The notes under the pieces: model-generated
Database searches by the model: none
Seen by the model: only the letters and a program-made list of their open reading frames with translations
Told to the model about the DNA's origin: nothing
Program-made: the position numbers and the translations under genes
NCBI GenBank assembly: GCA_029210465.1
Contig: JARGDL010000010.1
Span: forward strand, 48,746-112,745
Direction of reading: 5' to 3'
DNA: 64,000 nt
From: Stygiobacter electus
GTDB taxonomy: Bacteria; Bacteroidota; Ignavibacteria; Ignavibacteriales; Melioribacteraceae
In this document: in pieces, positions 20,325 through 29,339 of the stretch
Layout: the number at the start of each line of letters is the position of its first letter
Position numbering within the stretch: position 1 is the first letter of the stretch

Positions 20325-22466
20325 ATGAAAAAATTATTTTTTTCTTTTTTTATTTTATTATCAACATTAAATTTTTCTCAAACCAAATTATTTACAGTAG
20401 AAGATGTAATATTCGGTACTTCTAGAAAGCCACAACCATTCAGACAATTAAGCTGGATACCAAATTCTGATAGCTATTCATGGATTGATGGTCAAACTGA
20501 AAATCAAGTATTGCTTTCATCTAATATTAAATCAACAAAAGTAGATACTATAATTTCAATTAAAGAAATTAATGAAAATCTAAAATCATTAGCTGATAAA
20601 CCAATCGTAAATTTATTTATCAATTGGATTTCAAAAAATGAATTAAGCTTTTGGAATGGAGCTAATTATTATTCTTTCAATACTAAATCTAAACTTTTGA
20701 CAAAAGTGAATTCTACAAATAATAATGCTGAAGAAAAATTCGTTTCACCAAATAATAAATTAATCGCTTATACTGTTGGAAACAATTTGTTTTTCAGCAA
20801 AGAAGCTGGTAAAGAAATTCAGATTACATTTGAGAAGGATACAAATATTGTAAATGGTCAAGCAGTTCACAGAAATGAATTTGGAATCAACTCTGGAATT
20901 TTCTGGTCACCAAACAGCAATTACATTGCTTTTTATAGAATGGATCAAACAATGGTAACTGATTATCCATTGGTAGATATTACTCCAACTCCTGCTAAAC
21001 TTAAAAACATAAAATATCCAATGGCAGGTCAGACAAGTCATCAGGTTACAATTGGAATTTATGATACAAGAAATGGTAAAACAGTCTGGCTTAAAACTGG
21101 CGAACCACTTGATCAATATTTAACTTGTTTAACCTGGCAACCGGATGAAAAATATTTTTATGTTGCTCATTTAAATCGAGATCAAAATCATATGCAATTA
21201 AAAAAGTATGATGTTTCAAATGGTGAGTTGGTTAAAATTCTTTTTGAAGAAACAAATGATAAATATGTTGAACCACAAAACGAACTTGTTTTTTTGCCAA
21301 ATTCGAATGATAAGTTTATTTGGCAATCACAAAGAGATGGATTTAATCATCTTTATTTATACGATACTGAAGGAAATTTAATTAAACAAATTACAAAAGG
21401 TAATTGGGTTGTAACTCAATTCAATGGTTTTGATGAAAAAGCAAAAAATATTTTCATTACATCCACAAAAGAATCACCGATTGAAAGACATTTATACAAA
21501 GTTAATTTAGTATCTGGTGAGATTACCAAGCTGACAAAAGATTCTGGCACTCATTCAGCAATTCCTAATTTTAACAATAATTATTTTATTGACAGCTATT
21601 CAAATTTAACTACACCAAGAGTTGTTAATCTTATTAATACTAAAGGTGATATTGTAAAAAATATTTTAACTTTAGAAAATCCTTTTAAAGAATATAAAAT
21701 GCCTGAAACAAAAATTTTTACAATCAAAAATGAAGAAGGTATTGATCTCTACTGTAGAATGATTTTACCAACCGATTTCGACTCCACAAAAAAATATCCT
21801 GTAATAGTTTATGTTTATGGTGGTCCACATGCTCAAGAAGTAAATAACATTTTTGGTATGGGAAGATATTTTACTTGGTTTTATTTGATGGCTCAAAAAG
21901 GTTTTATAATTTTTACACTTGATAATCGTGGTTCTGCAAATCGTGGATTAGAATTCGAGCAAGCTACTTTCAGAAAGCTCGGCACAATAGAAATTAAAGA
22001 TCAAATAACTGGTGTGAACTATTTAAAGAAATTAAAATTTGTAGATGAAAATCGTTTTGGTGTTTATGGTTGGAGTTACGGAGGTTTTATGACCACATCT
22101 TTAATGTTACGCACAAACAATACTTTTAAAGTTGGTGCATGTGGTGGTGCTGTTATTGACTGGAAGTATTATGAAGTTATGTATGGTGAAAGATATATGG
22201 ACACTCCACAAACAAATCCAGAGGGTTATAATGAATCAAGCTTATTAAATTATGTTCAAAACTTGAATGGGAAATTATTGTTAGTGCATGGGACTTCTGA
22301 TCCTACTGTTGTTTGGCAAAATACATTGTCATTTGTTAAAAAAGCTCAGGAGTTAAATAAACCTTTAGATTATTTCCCTTATGTTGGCCATAGTCATGGT
22401 GTTACTGGCAAAGATGCAATTCATCTATACTATAAAATAACTAATTACTTTTTAGAAAATTTATGA
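20325..22466 (+). CDS. Dipeptidyl-peptidase IV-type S9 serine peptidase, secreted
   Basis: 713 residues from ATG 20325, with GGAG upstream and a signal peptide MKKLFFSFFILLSTLNFSQ; the earlier start at 20289 lies in the terminator. The N-terminal beta-propeller (about 45-470) is the DPPIV_N type, with NEFGINSGIFWSPN and the PLVDITPTPAK strand. The C-terminal alpha/beta hydrolase carries GWSYGGF with S584, GTSDPT with D659 and GHSHG with H691. Such enzymes cleave Xaa-Pro or Xaa-Ala dipeptides from peptides in the periplasm. It stands alone between two terminators and probably has its own promoter. Confidence 0.92.
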   Translation: MKKLFFSFFILLSTLNFSQTKLFTVEDVIFGTSRKPQPFRQLSWIPNSDSYSWIDGQTENQVLLSSNIKSTKVDTIISIKEINENLKSLADKPIVNLFINWISKNELSFWNGANYYSFNTKSKLLTKVNSTNNNAEEKFVSPNNKLIAYTVGNNLFFSKEAGKEIQITFEKDTNIVNGQAVHRNEFGINSGIFWSPNSNYIAFYRMDQTMVTDYPLVDITPTPAKLKNIKYPMAGQTSHQVTIGIYDTRNGKTVWLKTGEPLDQYLTCLTWQPDEKYFYVAHLNRDQNHMQLKKYDVSNGELVKILFEETNDKYVEPQNELVFLPNSNDKFIWQSQRDGFNHLYLYDTEGNLIKQITKGNWVVTQFNGFDEKAKNIFITSTKESPIERHLYKVNLVSGEITKLTKDSGTHSAIPNFNNNYFIDSYSNLTTPRVVNLINTKGDIVKNILTLENPFKEYKMPETKIFTIKNEEGIDLYCRMILPTDFDSTKKYPVIVYVYGGPHAQEVNNIFGMGRYFTWFYLMAQKGFIIFTLDNRGSANRGLEFEQATFRKLGTIEIKDQITGVNYLKKLKFVDENRFGVYGWSYGGFMTTSLMLRTNNTFKVGACGGAVIDWKYYEVMYGERYMDTPQTNPEGYNESSLLNYVQNLNGKLLLVHGTSDPTVVWQNTLSFVKKAQELNKPLDYFPYVGHSHGVTGKDAIHLYYKITNYFLENL

Positions 22467-22550
22467 TCATAGAGAATAAATCATTTTATGTGTTATTCAA
22501 ATTATTTATTTTTAGTCCAATCATATTGTTTACATCATTAAGAGGAAAAG

Positions 22551-24896
22551 TTGAATAGTTCCAAATTTGAATTCATAACTCAACTTGATAAGTTTATAAG
22601 ATATGCGAATGAAAGAGAATTAAGTTTCCCTGAAATAATTTCTAATTATCTATGCCAAGAATTAGAAATTGAAGCCCTTTCCATTTTTGAAGTGGTTGAT
22701 AACAATAAATTAAAAGTTGTTGGCAAATCAAGTGAAGCAAAAAAATCACTTCAGGTTGGTAAAATTTTAGAATTAGATAATATTGATTTATCAAAAGAGT
22801 TTGAGTTTCAAAAACTATATACAACAACTAAAATTGAAGTTAATGTCTCTGATTTTCTATTAAATCAATCCAGCTATTTATTCAAAGCTGCTTCTAAAAG
22901 CATATTAATAATTATAGCCAAAAAAGAACCGATCACAACGAACGAAAAAGCACAAATTGAAAAAACTTTTAATTTATTTTCTTTTCTATTTAGTAGTTGG
23001 TTTTCAGGAATCGATGACTCACAAAAGAAAGAAGAATTCACAAATGTCGTTGAAGAATCATTAACTGAACTTAGAAATCTTGCAAATTCAATTTTGGGAT
23101 TTGTAAATTATTTTAATAATGAATCAATATCATCTTCACAAAAAGAATATTTAACCTCGATAAAAAAATCAGCTCAAGGTATAATTCTTAACATAAATGA
23201 CTTAATCGAATTAGTAAAGATTGAATCAAAAAATGTCATTACAACTAAAAACAAAGTTGAATTAATTCAATTGATGAGTGAAATAATTGAGACTTTCAAA
23301 GGAAGATTAGGTTCTAAAAAATTAATTTATAATCTTGAAGCGGATAAAAAACTATTTAACCCAATTGCAATTGATGAACAAAAATTTAGATACGTTTTCA
23401 CAATGCTTTTATTTATTGCAACCGCCCAATCAAATGAAGGTGAAATTTTTATTAATGTAAAAATCTTAGACAAGAGTAAGTTATCAGTTGAAATTACAGA
23501 CAATGCAAATATTTACGATAAAGAATCCATTGAGAATTTTTTTAAACCATTTTTCATTTCCAAAAAAAGTGAATTTAAATCTTCAGCAATATCTGGTCTT
23601 AGTTTAACACTTGTTAAAAGTTTCGTAAATTTAATGGGTGGAGAATTAAATATTCTCACTTATGAAAAAGGAAATAAATATACATTCACAATTCGTGGAG
23701 AGATAATGTCAGATTTTGAATCAACTTTATCGCAATTACCAAAACCAACTACAAAAAATAAAGTTCTTGTTATTGAAGACGATTATGCAACATCGAAATT
23801 GCTCAATAACTATTTAAATAAATGGGGCTACGATCCTCTTATTGTAAGCAGTGAACATCAAGCATTTAACGTAATCGAAAAAGAACAACTGCTTGCAGTG
23901 ATTCTTGACATTGAACTTCCACAAGTAAATGGTTTGGAGTTACTCAAAAAAATCCATGAACACCCAAAAACAAAAAATCTTCCTGTGATTGTTTGTTCTG
24001 TTGAACCAGAACAACAAAAAGCATTTATGATGGGGGCTGTTGAATATTTTATTAAACCAATTAACTACAATTATCTTGTAGAAGTTTTAACAAGCTATAA
24101 ACTTAGAAAAAACTCTAATGTACTTTGTGTTGATGATGACTTGCCAACTTTAAATTTAGTAAAACAAGCAATTGAACAAGCTGGATTTAATCCACTTGCA
24201 TTTAATATTTCTGCAGAAGTAATGGATGCAATTAAAGATAAAGATATTGATTTAGCGATTGTAGATCTTGACATGCCAACTCCAAATGGATTTGAATTAA
24301 TTAAACTAATTAAGTCCGAAAAGAAATTTGCTAAGCTCCCCATTATAATTTATACAGGTAAAGAAAATTATAAAGAAGATTTAAAACAGATTGAAGGTTT
24401 ATTCGATGACTTGTTAGAAAAAAGATCTACAAACATTGAAGATCTTGCCGATACAATTAATTCAATGATTAATAGATACGAAACCCTTCCACCTGTTGAA
24501 GATGTCATAAAAAAAGAAGGTGGATTGAAAATTCTTTTAGCTGAAGATTATAAACATTCACAAATTATAGTTACAAGATTATTAAAGAAAAATGGATTTG
24601 AAGATATTGTCGTTGTTGAGAATGGTGAAGATGCAATTAAAATGGCTAAAGAAAAAAAATTCGATTTAATTCTTATGGATATGCAAATGCCAATAATGAA
24701 TGGATTTGAAGCTACAGAAAAAATTCGTGAATTTCCTGAATATAAAAACACTCCTATAATTGCACTAACTGCTTTCGCTATGAAAGGTGACCGTGAAAAG
24801 TGTATTGAAGCAGGTGCAACCGATTACATTCCTAAACCTATCGATAGCAAAGAATTCATTGAAAAAGTTAAATACTATACAAACTCATTAGTCTAA
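22551..24896 (+). CDS. Hybrid sensor protein with degenerate kinase core and three receiver domains
   Basis: 781 residues from TTG 22551 (AGAGGA upstream). Residues 1-165 look GAF-like. Residues 165-390 align with a HisKA/HATPase core, but key residues are missing. The H-box equivalent LTELRNLANSILGF has T172 where the phosphorylated histidine belongs. The N-box has I289 for Asn. The G1 DxGxG is DNANI and the G2 box is SGLSLTL. Three receiver domains follow, with intact phosphoacceptors D453 (LDIELP), D572 (VDLDMP) and D710 (MDMQMP). The kinase half is therefore probably inactive, and the receivers must be charged by another kinase. It has no DNA-binding output. Confidence 0.85.
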   Translation: MNSSKFEFITQLDKFIRYANERELSFPEIISNYLCQELEIEALSIFEVVDNNKLKVVGKSSEAKKSLQVGKILELDNIDLSKEFEFQKLYTTTKIEVNVSDFLLNQSSYLFKAASKSILIIIAKKEPITTNEKAQIEKTFNLFSFLFSSWFSGIDDSQKKEEFTNVVEESLTELRNLANSILGFVNYFNNESISSSQKEYLTSIKKSAQGIILNINDLIELVKIESKNVITTKNKVELIQLMSEIIETFKGRLGSKKLIYNLEADKKLFNPIAIDEQKFRYVFTMLLFIATAQSNEGEIFINVKILDKSKLSVEITDNANIYDKESIENFFKPFFISKKSEFKSSAISGLSLTLVKSFVNLMGGELNILTYEKGNKYTFTIRGEIMSDFESTLSQLPKPTTKNKVLVIEDDYATSKLLNNYLNKWGYDPLIVSSEHQAFNVIEKEQLLAVILDIELPQVNGLELLKKIHEHPKTKNLPVIVCSVEPEQQKAFMMGAVEYFIKPINYNYLVEVLTSYKLRKNSNVLCVDDDLPTLNLVKQAIEQAGFNPLAFNISAEVMDAIKDKDIDLAIVDLDMPTPNGFELIKLIKSEKKFAKLPIIIYTGKENYKEDLKQIEGLFDDLLEKRSTNIEDLADTINSMINRYETLPPVEDVIKKEGGLKILLAEDYKHSQIIVTRLLKKNGFEDIVVVENGEDAIKMAKEKKFDLILMDMQMPIMNGFEATEKIREFPEYKNTPIIALTAFAMKGDREKCIEAGATDYIPKPIDSKEFIEKVKYYTNSLV

Positions 24897-24913
24897 TTCA
24901 ATTCATAATTTTT

Positions 24914-24949
24914 AATAGCTGTTAGCCAAAAGCTGACAGCTATTTTTTT
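24914..24949 (+). terminator. Intrinsic terminator after the hybrid sensor gene
   Basis: A 13-bp stem, AATAGCTGTTAGC with GCTGACAGCTATT (one G-T pair), and a CAAAA loop, followed by seven T residues. It ends 29 bp before the gltX start, so gltX must have its own promoter nearby or depend on read-through. Confidence 0.9.
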
Positions 24950-24977
24950 ATATTTGCAAACAAAATTTGGAGATATT

Positions 24978-26438
24978 GTGAAAGAAATTCGTGTTCGTTT
25001 TGCACCAAGCCCAACTGGTTATTTGCATGTTGGTGGTTTAAGAACAGCATTGTATAATTTTTTATTCGCACGAAAAAACAATGGTAAATTTATTTTAAGA
25101 ATTGAAGACACGGATAGAAATAGATTTGTTGAAGGAGCAGTTGAAAATTTGATTAACTCGCTTAAGTGGTGCGGCTTAAATTATGATGAAGGCCCTGATG
25201 TTGGTGGAAATTTTGGCCCTTACATGCAATCACAAAGAATTGAGCTTTATAAAAAATATGCTGAGGAATTGATTAACAAGGGACATGCATATTACTGCTT
25301 TTGCAAACCAGAAAGATTACAAGCATTACGAGAAGAACAAGAAAAACAAAAACTTCCTCAAGTAAAATATGATAAACATTGCTTGAATCTTTCCAAAGAA
25401 GAAATACAAAGAAATTTAAATGACAACAAACCATTTGTTATTCGATTAAATGTCATTCCAAATCAAAAAATAATTTTTAATGATATAATTCGCGGCACAG
25501 TAGAGTTTGACAGCAACAATATTGATGATCAAATTTTAATTAAAAGCGATGGATATCCAACTTACCACATGGCGAATGTTGTTGATGATCATTTTATGGA
25601 AATATCTCATGTAATTCGTGGCGAAGAATGGCTTTCATCAACTCCTAAACATATTTTGCTTTATGAATTTTTTAATTGGGAAAAACCAAAGTTCGCTCAT
25701 TTACCTTTATTATTAAATCCTGATCGCTCTAAATTAAGTAAAAGACAAGGTGATGTTGCCGTAGAAGACTATCGTGCAAAAGGTTATTTACAACAAGCAC
25801 TTGTAAATTTTGTCGCCCTTCTTGGTTGGAATGCCGGCGACGATCAGGAATTTTATTACATGAATGAACTTATTGAAAAATTTTCGTTAGAAAGAGTTAA
25901 TAAAGCTGGAGCTGTTTTCGATCTACAAAAACTAAATTGGTTGAACGCTGAACATCTAAGAAAACTTGATGACAAAATTTTACTATCAATGTTAAAAGAT
26001 TTTATTTTGACCACACCCTACTCAAATCTTAATTATAGCGATGATAAACTTTTAAAGATAATTGAGTCAATGAAAGAACGTGTAACTTTTATTCATGAGT
26101 TTGTTAATAATTGTAAATATTTTTATGAACCCCCAAAAGAATATGAGCAAAAGTCAGTCGAAAAAAATTGGAAAGAAGATACTCATATACATCTAATAAA
26201 ATTTAAAGTTGAAATTGAAAGGATTGAAAATCCAACCAAAGAAGATTTTGAAATTACATTTAATAAAATTGTTGGTGAACTAAATATCGGTAAAGGTAAA
26301 TTAATTCATCCATTAAGATTAGCTGTTACGGGGCAATCAACTGGTCCTGGAATTTTTGACATTCTTGCAATTTTAGGCAAAGATGAAGTTGTAAAAAGAA
26401 TTGAAAAAGCAATTCAAGATTTAAATCAAAGCAAATAA
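24978..26438 (+). CDS. gltX: Glutamyl-tRNA synthetase
   Basis: 486 residues from GTG 24978, which has GGAG five nt upstream; the TTG at 24954 has no such site. The class I HIGH motif appears as PSPTGYLHVGGLRTALYNFL and the KMSKS motif as SKLSKRQGD. The C-terminal anticodon-binding domain follows. It charges tRNA-Glu, and a separate GlnRS lies just downstream in convergent orientation. The discriminating form therefore does not need to make Glu-tRNA-Gln. Full family length. Confidence 0.96.
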   Translation: MKEIRVRFAPSPTGYLHVGGLRTALYNFLFARKNNGKFILRIEDTDRNRFVEGAVENLINSLKWCGLNYDEGPDVGGNFGPYMQSQRIELYKKYAEELINKGHAYYCFCKPERLQALREEQEKQKLPQVKYDKHCLNLSKEEIQRNLNDNKPFVIRLNVIPNQKIIFNDIIRGTVEFDSNNIDDQILIKSDGYPTYHMANVVDDHFMEISHVIRGEEWLSSTPKHILLYEFFNWEKPKFAHLPLLLNPDRSKLSKRQGDVAVEDYRAKGYLQQALVNFVALLGWNAGDDQEFYYMNELIEKFSLERVNKAGAVFDLQKLNWLNAEHLRKLDDKILLSMLKDFILTTPYSNLNYSDDKLLKIIESMKERVTFIHEFVNNCKYFYEPPKEYEQKSVEKNWKEDTHIHLIKFKVEIERIENPTKEDFEITFNKIVGELNIGKGKLIHPLRLAVTGQSTGPGIFDILAILGKDEVVKRIEKAIQDLNQSK

Positions 26439-26451
26439 AAATATTTATTTC

Positions 26452-26497
26452 TGGTATAGTGAATAAAGACAATTATGAAAATTTATTCACTATACCA
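26452..26497. repeat. Perfect 16-bp inverted repeat between convergent gltX and glnS
   Basis: TGGTATAGTGAATAAA at 26452-26467 faces its exact complement at 26482-26497 across a 14-nt spacer. There is no T-run on either side, so it is not a classic intrinsic terminator, though it could end transcription from both genes. The 14-mer TATAGTGAATAAAG recurs at 31172-31185. Confidence 0.7.
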
Positions 26498-26526
26498 AGA
26501 ATAGAAACATTAGTTTTGATAATTTT

Positions 26527-28206
26527 TTAGGACTGCTTCCCTTGTTTCCAACTATCTTTCAAAGTTACTGTTCTGTTAAAAACTAAATTTTCTTTATTGC
26601 TGTATTTACTATCAACACAAAAATAACCAAGTCTTTCAAATTGGTAATTTTCACCAACATTTGCATCTTTAAGTGATAATTCTAACTTAGCATTTTTAAC
26701 TACTTGAAAAGAATTTGGATTAATAAAATTTAACCAATTTTCTTCAGCACCTGGATTTTCAATAGTAAATAATCTATCGTATAAATGAACTTCGGCATCA
26801 ATGTTATATTTTGCAGAGACCCAATGAATTGTACCTTTTACTTTTTTATTGCTTTTCCCTACTCCACTTTTTGTATCAGGATCAATTGAGCAATGCAATT
26901 CAACAATTTCACCATTTTCATTTTTAATTACTTCATCACATTTGATAATGTAAGCATATCTTAATCTTACTTCGCCACCTGGAACTAAACGATGAAAACC
27001 TTTTGGTGGATTTTCCATAAAATCATTTCTTTCAATAAAAATCTCTTTCGTGAATTTAATTTTTCTTGTTCCTGCATTTGGATCTTCTGGATTATTAATA
27101 GCTTCAAGTTCTTCTTCTTCATTTACATTTGTAAGAACAATTTTTAATGGGTCTAAAACACACATTACTCTTTTAGCATGTTTGTTAAGGTCATCTCTTA
27201 TTGCAAATTCCAGAAGAGAAATATCAGTTAATGCATCACGTTTGGCTACTCCAATTATATCTGCAAAATTTCTTATTGATTCAGGCGTATAGCCACGTCT
27301 TCTGAATCCAGAAATTGTAGGCATTCTTGGATCATCCCATCCATCTACATATTTTTCTTTTACAAGTTGCAGTAACTTCCTTTTGCTCATTACTGTGTAA
27401 CTTAAATTTAATCTCGCAAATTCAATTTGTTGAGGATGATAAATAGCAAGTTCATCTAAAAACCAATCATAAAGTGGTCTATGATTTTCAAACTCAAGTG
27501 TACAGATTGAGTGAGTAATTCCTTCGATAGAATCTTCTAATCCATGAGCCCAATCATAAGTTGGATAGATGCACCATTTATTACCTTGACGATGATGTTC
27601 AGCATGAATAATACGATACATTATAGGATCACGAAGATTAAAATTTGGTGAAGCCATATCAATTTTTGCTCGTAATGTTTTTGAACCATTTGGGAATTCA
27701 CCTTTTCTCATACGTTCGAATAAATCAAGGTTTTCTTCAATAGTTCTATTTCTGAATGGACTTTCTTTTCCTGGTTCTGTTAATGTTCCTCTTGTATCAC
27801 GAATTTCATCAGCGCTTAAATCACAAACATAGGCTTTACCTTTTTTAATTAATTGAACAGCATATTCATACATTTTTTCAAAATAATCAGACGCATAAAA
27901 AATTCTATTTTCAAAATCAGCACCAAGCCATTTTACATCTTCAATTATTGAATCAACATATTCTTGATCTTCTTTCTCTGGATTTGTATCATCAAAGCGT
28001 AGATTGAATTTACCATTGTAATCTTTAGCTATTCCATAATTTAGACAAATTGCTTTAGCATGACCAATATGTAAATATCCATTTGGTTCAGGAGGAAATC
28101 TAGTGTGAACTTTTTTTTGGAAACGATTTGATTCGTTGTCTTTGTCAATTAATTCATAGATAAAATTTTTGGGTTTACGATCATCAATGTTTCTGTTTTC
28201 TTCCAT
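26527..28206 (-). CDS. glnS: Glutaminyl-tRNA synthetase
   Basis: 559 residues. [20 protein letters not shown] is the HIGH region with the GlnRS-specific PEPNG. VMSKRKL is the KMSKS loop, and two C-terminal beta-barrels for anticodon recognition follow. GlnRS in bacteria came from eukaryotes by transfer and is patchy in occurrence (established knowledge). Its presence means direct charging of tRNA-Gln here. A candidate promoter element, TAAATTTG, lies on the minus strand at 28242-28235. Confidence 0.96.
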   Translation of the reverse strand: MEENRNIDDRKPKNFIYELIDKDNESNRFQKKVHTRFPPEPNGYLHIGHAKAICLNYGIAKDYNGKFNLRFDDTNPEKEDQEYVDSIIEDVKWLGADFENRIFYASDYFEKMYEYAVQLIKKGKAYVCDLSADEIRDTRGTLTEPGKESPFRNRTIEENLDLFERMRKGEFPNGSKTLRAKIDMASPNFNLRDPIMYRIIHAEHHRQGNKWCIYPTYDWAHGLEDSIEGITHSICTLEFENHRPLYDWFLDELAIYHPQQIEFARLNLSYTVMSKRKLLQLVKEKYVDGWDDPRMPTISGFRRRGYTPESIRNFADIIGVAKRDALTDISLLEFAIRDDLNKHAKRVMCVLDPLKIVLTNVNEEEELEAINNPEDPNAGTRKIKFTKEIFIERNDFMENPPKGFHRLVPGGEVRLRYAYIIKCDEVIKNENGEIVELHCSIDPDTKSGVGKSNKKVKGTIHWVSAKYNIDAEVHLYDRLFTIENPGAEENWLNFINPNSFQVVKNAKLELSLKDANVGENYQFERLGYFCVDSKYSNKENLVFNRTVTLKDSWKQGKQS

Positions 28207-28256
28207 AATTAAAGATCTTTTATTATTTGATGAGCAAATTTAACACTTTCAAATAA

Positions 28257-28604
28257 TTAAAGTTTATAAAATATTTTATATATTTTCATCATTGCAAAAA
28301 CATTTTGAAAAATTAATCTATGAAAATGAATTGATTTGACATAAATTTTGTAAAGAAGTCCGGCACGAAGTTTAAGCAATTTTATTTTTTCTCTTCCTAC
28401 ACCACTCTTAAAATATTTTTCTCTTACTCTAGCTTCCTTTCTATCTTTCAATTCTTCAAAATATATTAATTTGAATGGTCGGTATGGTTTTGTTGTTTTA
28501 TTGTAACCTGAATTATGCTGATTAATTCTTCGTTCTAAACTATTGGTTATTCCAATATATGTGTAATTTCGAATTGTACTCGATATGATATAAACGTAAT
28601 ACAT
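28257..28604 (-). CDS. Small GIY-YIG nuclease-like protein, distal copy of a tandem triplicate
   Basis: 115 residues from ATG 28604. The GIY-YIG core reads YYVYIISS...YTYIGITNSLERRINQH, and KEARVREKYFKSG carries the probable catalytic Glu. This copy alone continues past LLKLRAG into a unique tail of about 35 residues, so it may be the ancestral 3' end. An upstream in-frame extension translates a broken tRNA piece and should not be annotated. By family knowledge these domains cut DNA using a divalent metal; the role of this short subfamily is unknown. Confidence 0.7.
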   Translation of the reverse strand: MYYVYIISSTIRNYTYIGITNSLERRINQHNSGYNKTTKPYRPFKLIYFEELKDRKEARVREKYFKSGVGREKIKLLKLRAGLLYKIYVKSIHFHRLIFQNVFAMMKIYKIFYKL

Positions 28605-28608
28605 CTTG

Positions 28609-28666
28609 TACCGAAGGCCGGACTCGAATCTACCTGTCGGTAGACAGGCCGGCACGAAGTTTAAGC
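28609..28666 (-). repeat. Broken tRNA-Leu 3' fragment carrying a 20-bp palindromic insertion (copy 1)
   Basis: The minus strand repeats the variable arm, T-arm and 3' acceptor strand of tRNA-Leu(CAA). The 20-bp module TCTACCTGTCGGTAGACAGG (28629-28648 on the plus strand) is inserted on the 5' side of the T-loop. The 5' half of the tRNA is absent, so it is not a functional tRNA. A second identical fragment lies 289 bp away at 28898-28955. Confidence 0.85.
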
Positions 28667-28893
28667 AATTTTATTTTTTCTCTTCCTACACCACTCTTAA
28701 AATATTTTTCTCTTACTCTAGCTTCCTTTCTATCTTTCAATTCTTCAAAATATATTAATTTGAATGGTCGGTATGGTTTTGTTGTTTTATTGTAACCTGA
28801 ATTATGCTGATTAATTCTTCGTTCTAAACTATTGGTTATTCCAATATATGTGTAATTTCGAATTGTACTCGATATGATATAAACGTAATACAT
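28630..28893 (-). CDS. Small GIY-YIG nuclease-like protein, middle copy
   Basis: 87 residues from ATG 28893, identical in the core to its neighbours. The last residues LSTDR and the TAG stop are encoded by the 20-bp palindromic module inserted in the following tRNA fragment. It begins 5 nt after a broken tRNA-Leu 3' end, as the first copy begins after the intact tRNA. Identity between copies implies a recent duplication or gene conversion. All three copies lack an obvious ribosome binding site and may depend on processing of the tRNA transcript. Confidence 0.65.
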   Translation of the reverse strand: MYYVYIISSTIRNYTYIGITNSLERRINQHNSGYNKTTKPYRPFKLIYFEELKDRKEARVREKYFKSGVGREKIKLLKLRAGLSTDR

Positions 28894-28897
28894 CTTG

Positions 28898-28955
28898 TAC
28901 CGAAGGCCGGACTCGAATCTACCTGTCGGTAGACAGGCCGGCACGAAGTTTAAGC
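28898..28955 (-). repeat. Broken tRNA-Leu 3' fragment carrying a 20-bp palindromic insertion (copy 2)
   Basis: Same structure as the fragment at 28609-28666. The module TCTACCTGTCGGTAGACAGG occupies 28918-28937. Comparison with the intact gene at 29187-29272 shows that removal of exactly 20 bp restores the tRNA T-arm. Confidence 0.85.
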
Positions 28956-29182
28956 AATTTTATTTTTTCTCTTCCTACACCACTCTTAAAATATTTTTCT
29001 CTTACTCTAGCTTCCTTTCTATCTTTCAATTCTTCAAAATATATTAATTTGAATGGTCGGTATGGTTTTGTTGTTTTATTGTAACCTGAATTATGCTGAT
29101 TAATTCTTCGTTCTAAACTATTGGTTATTCCAATATATGTGTAATTTCGAATTGTACTCGATATGATATAAACGTAATACAT
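28919..29182 (-). CDS. Small GIY-YIG nuclease-like protein, tRNA-proximal copy
   Basis: 87 residues from ATG 29182, only 4 nt after the tRNA-Leu(CAA) 3' end. The core is YVYIISSTIRNYTYIGITNS, ERRINQHNSGYN, then EARVREKYFKSGVGREK. The C-terminal LSTDR and the stop come from the palindromic module in the next tRNA fragment. Expression may come from the tRNA promoter, by read-through of tRNA processing (inference). Confidence 0.7.
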   Translation of the reverse strand: MYYVYIISSTIRNYTYIGITNSLERRINQHNSGYNKTTKPYRPFKLIYFEELKDRKEARVREKYFKSGVGREKIKLLKLRAGLSTDR

Positions 29183-29186
29183 CTTG

Positions 29187-29272
29187 TACCGAAGGCCGGA
29201 CTCGAACCGGCACGAAGTTTAAGCTTCACTGGATTTTGAGTCCAGCGCGTCTACCAATTCCGCCACTTCGGC
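29187..29272 (-). tRNA. tRNA-Leu (anticodon CAA)
   Basis: 86 nt. The acceptor GCCGAAG pairs with CTTCGGT (terminal G-U), with discriminator A. The D-arm holds GGCGGAATTGGTAGACGC, the anticodon stem CTGGA/TCCAG encloses CTCAAAA with CAA, and the long variable arm is AAGCTTAAACTT-rich. The T-arm is CCGGTTCGAGTCCGG. CCA is not encoded. This is the intact parent of the broken copies downstream. Confidence 0.94.
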
Positions 29273-29284
29273 AAAAATGCGTCG

Positions 29285-29316
29285 CTAAATTACTTTTTCG
29301 TTTTCAATTTATCAAG
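29285..29316 (-). promoter_or_regulatory. Possible promoter of tRNA-Leu(CAA)
   Basis: On the minus strand CTTG (29316-29313), 20 nt of spacer and TAATTTAG (29292-29285) each differ by one base from TTTG and TAnnTTTG. The tRNA begins 12 nt downstream, the same distance as for tRNA-Leu(UAG). Confidence 0.4.
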
Positions 29317-29339
29317 AAATTTTACTTTAATTCTAAAAT

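Larger units (their letters stand above)
28361..29207. repeat. 289-bp tandem repeat: GIY-YIG gene plus tRNA-Leu 3' fragment
   Basis: Units start at 28361, 28650 and 28939, with a period of 289 bp and essentially identical sequence. The last unit is 20 bp shorter because the intact tRNA lacks the palindromic module. Unit borders coincide with GCTTAAACTTCGTGCCGG (minus strand). This 18-mer occurs both in the tRNA variable arm/T-stem and at the 3' end of the GIY-YIG coding sequence (LLKLRAG), so recombination between the two explains the amplification. Confidence 0.92.

Noticed and set aside
28604..28944. GIY-YIG proteins with an N-terminal MPACLPTGRFESGLRYK extension
   Set aside because: The extension is a translation of the broken tRNA and palindromic module; the core begins at MYYVYII.
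28609..28955. Additional functional tRNA-Leu genes
   Set aside because: The fragments lack the 5' half and carry the 20-bp insertion in the T-arm.
28361..29207. CRISPR-like array
   Set aside because: The 289-bp units are coding repeats without short repeats and unique spacers, and no cas genes are nearby.
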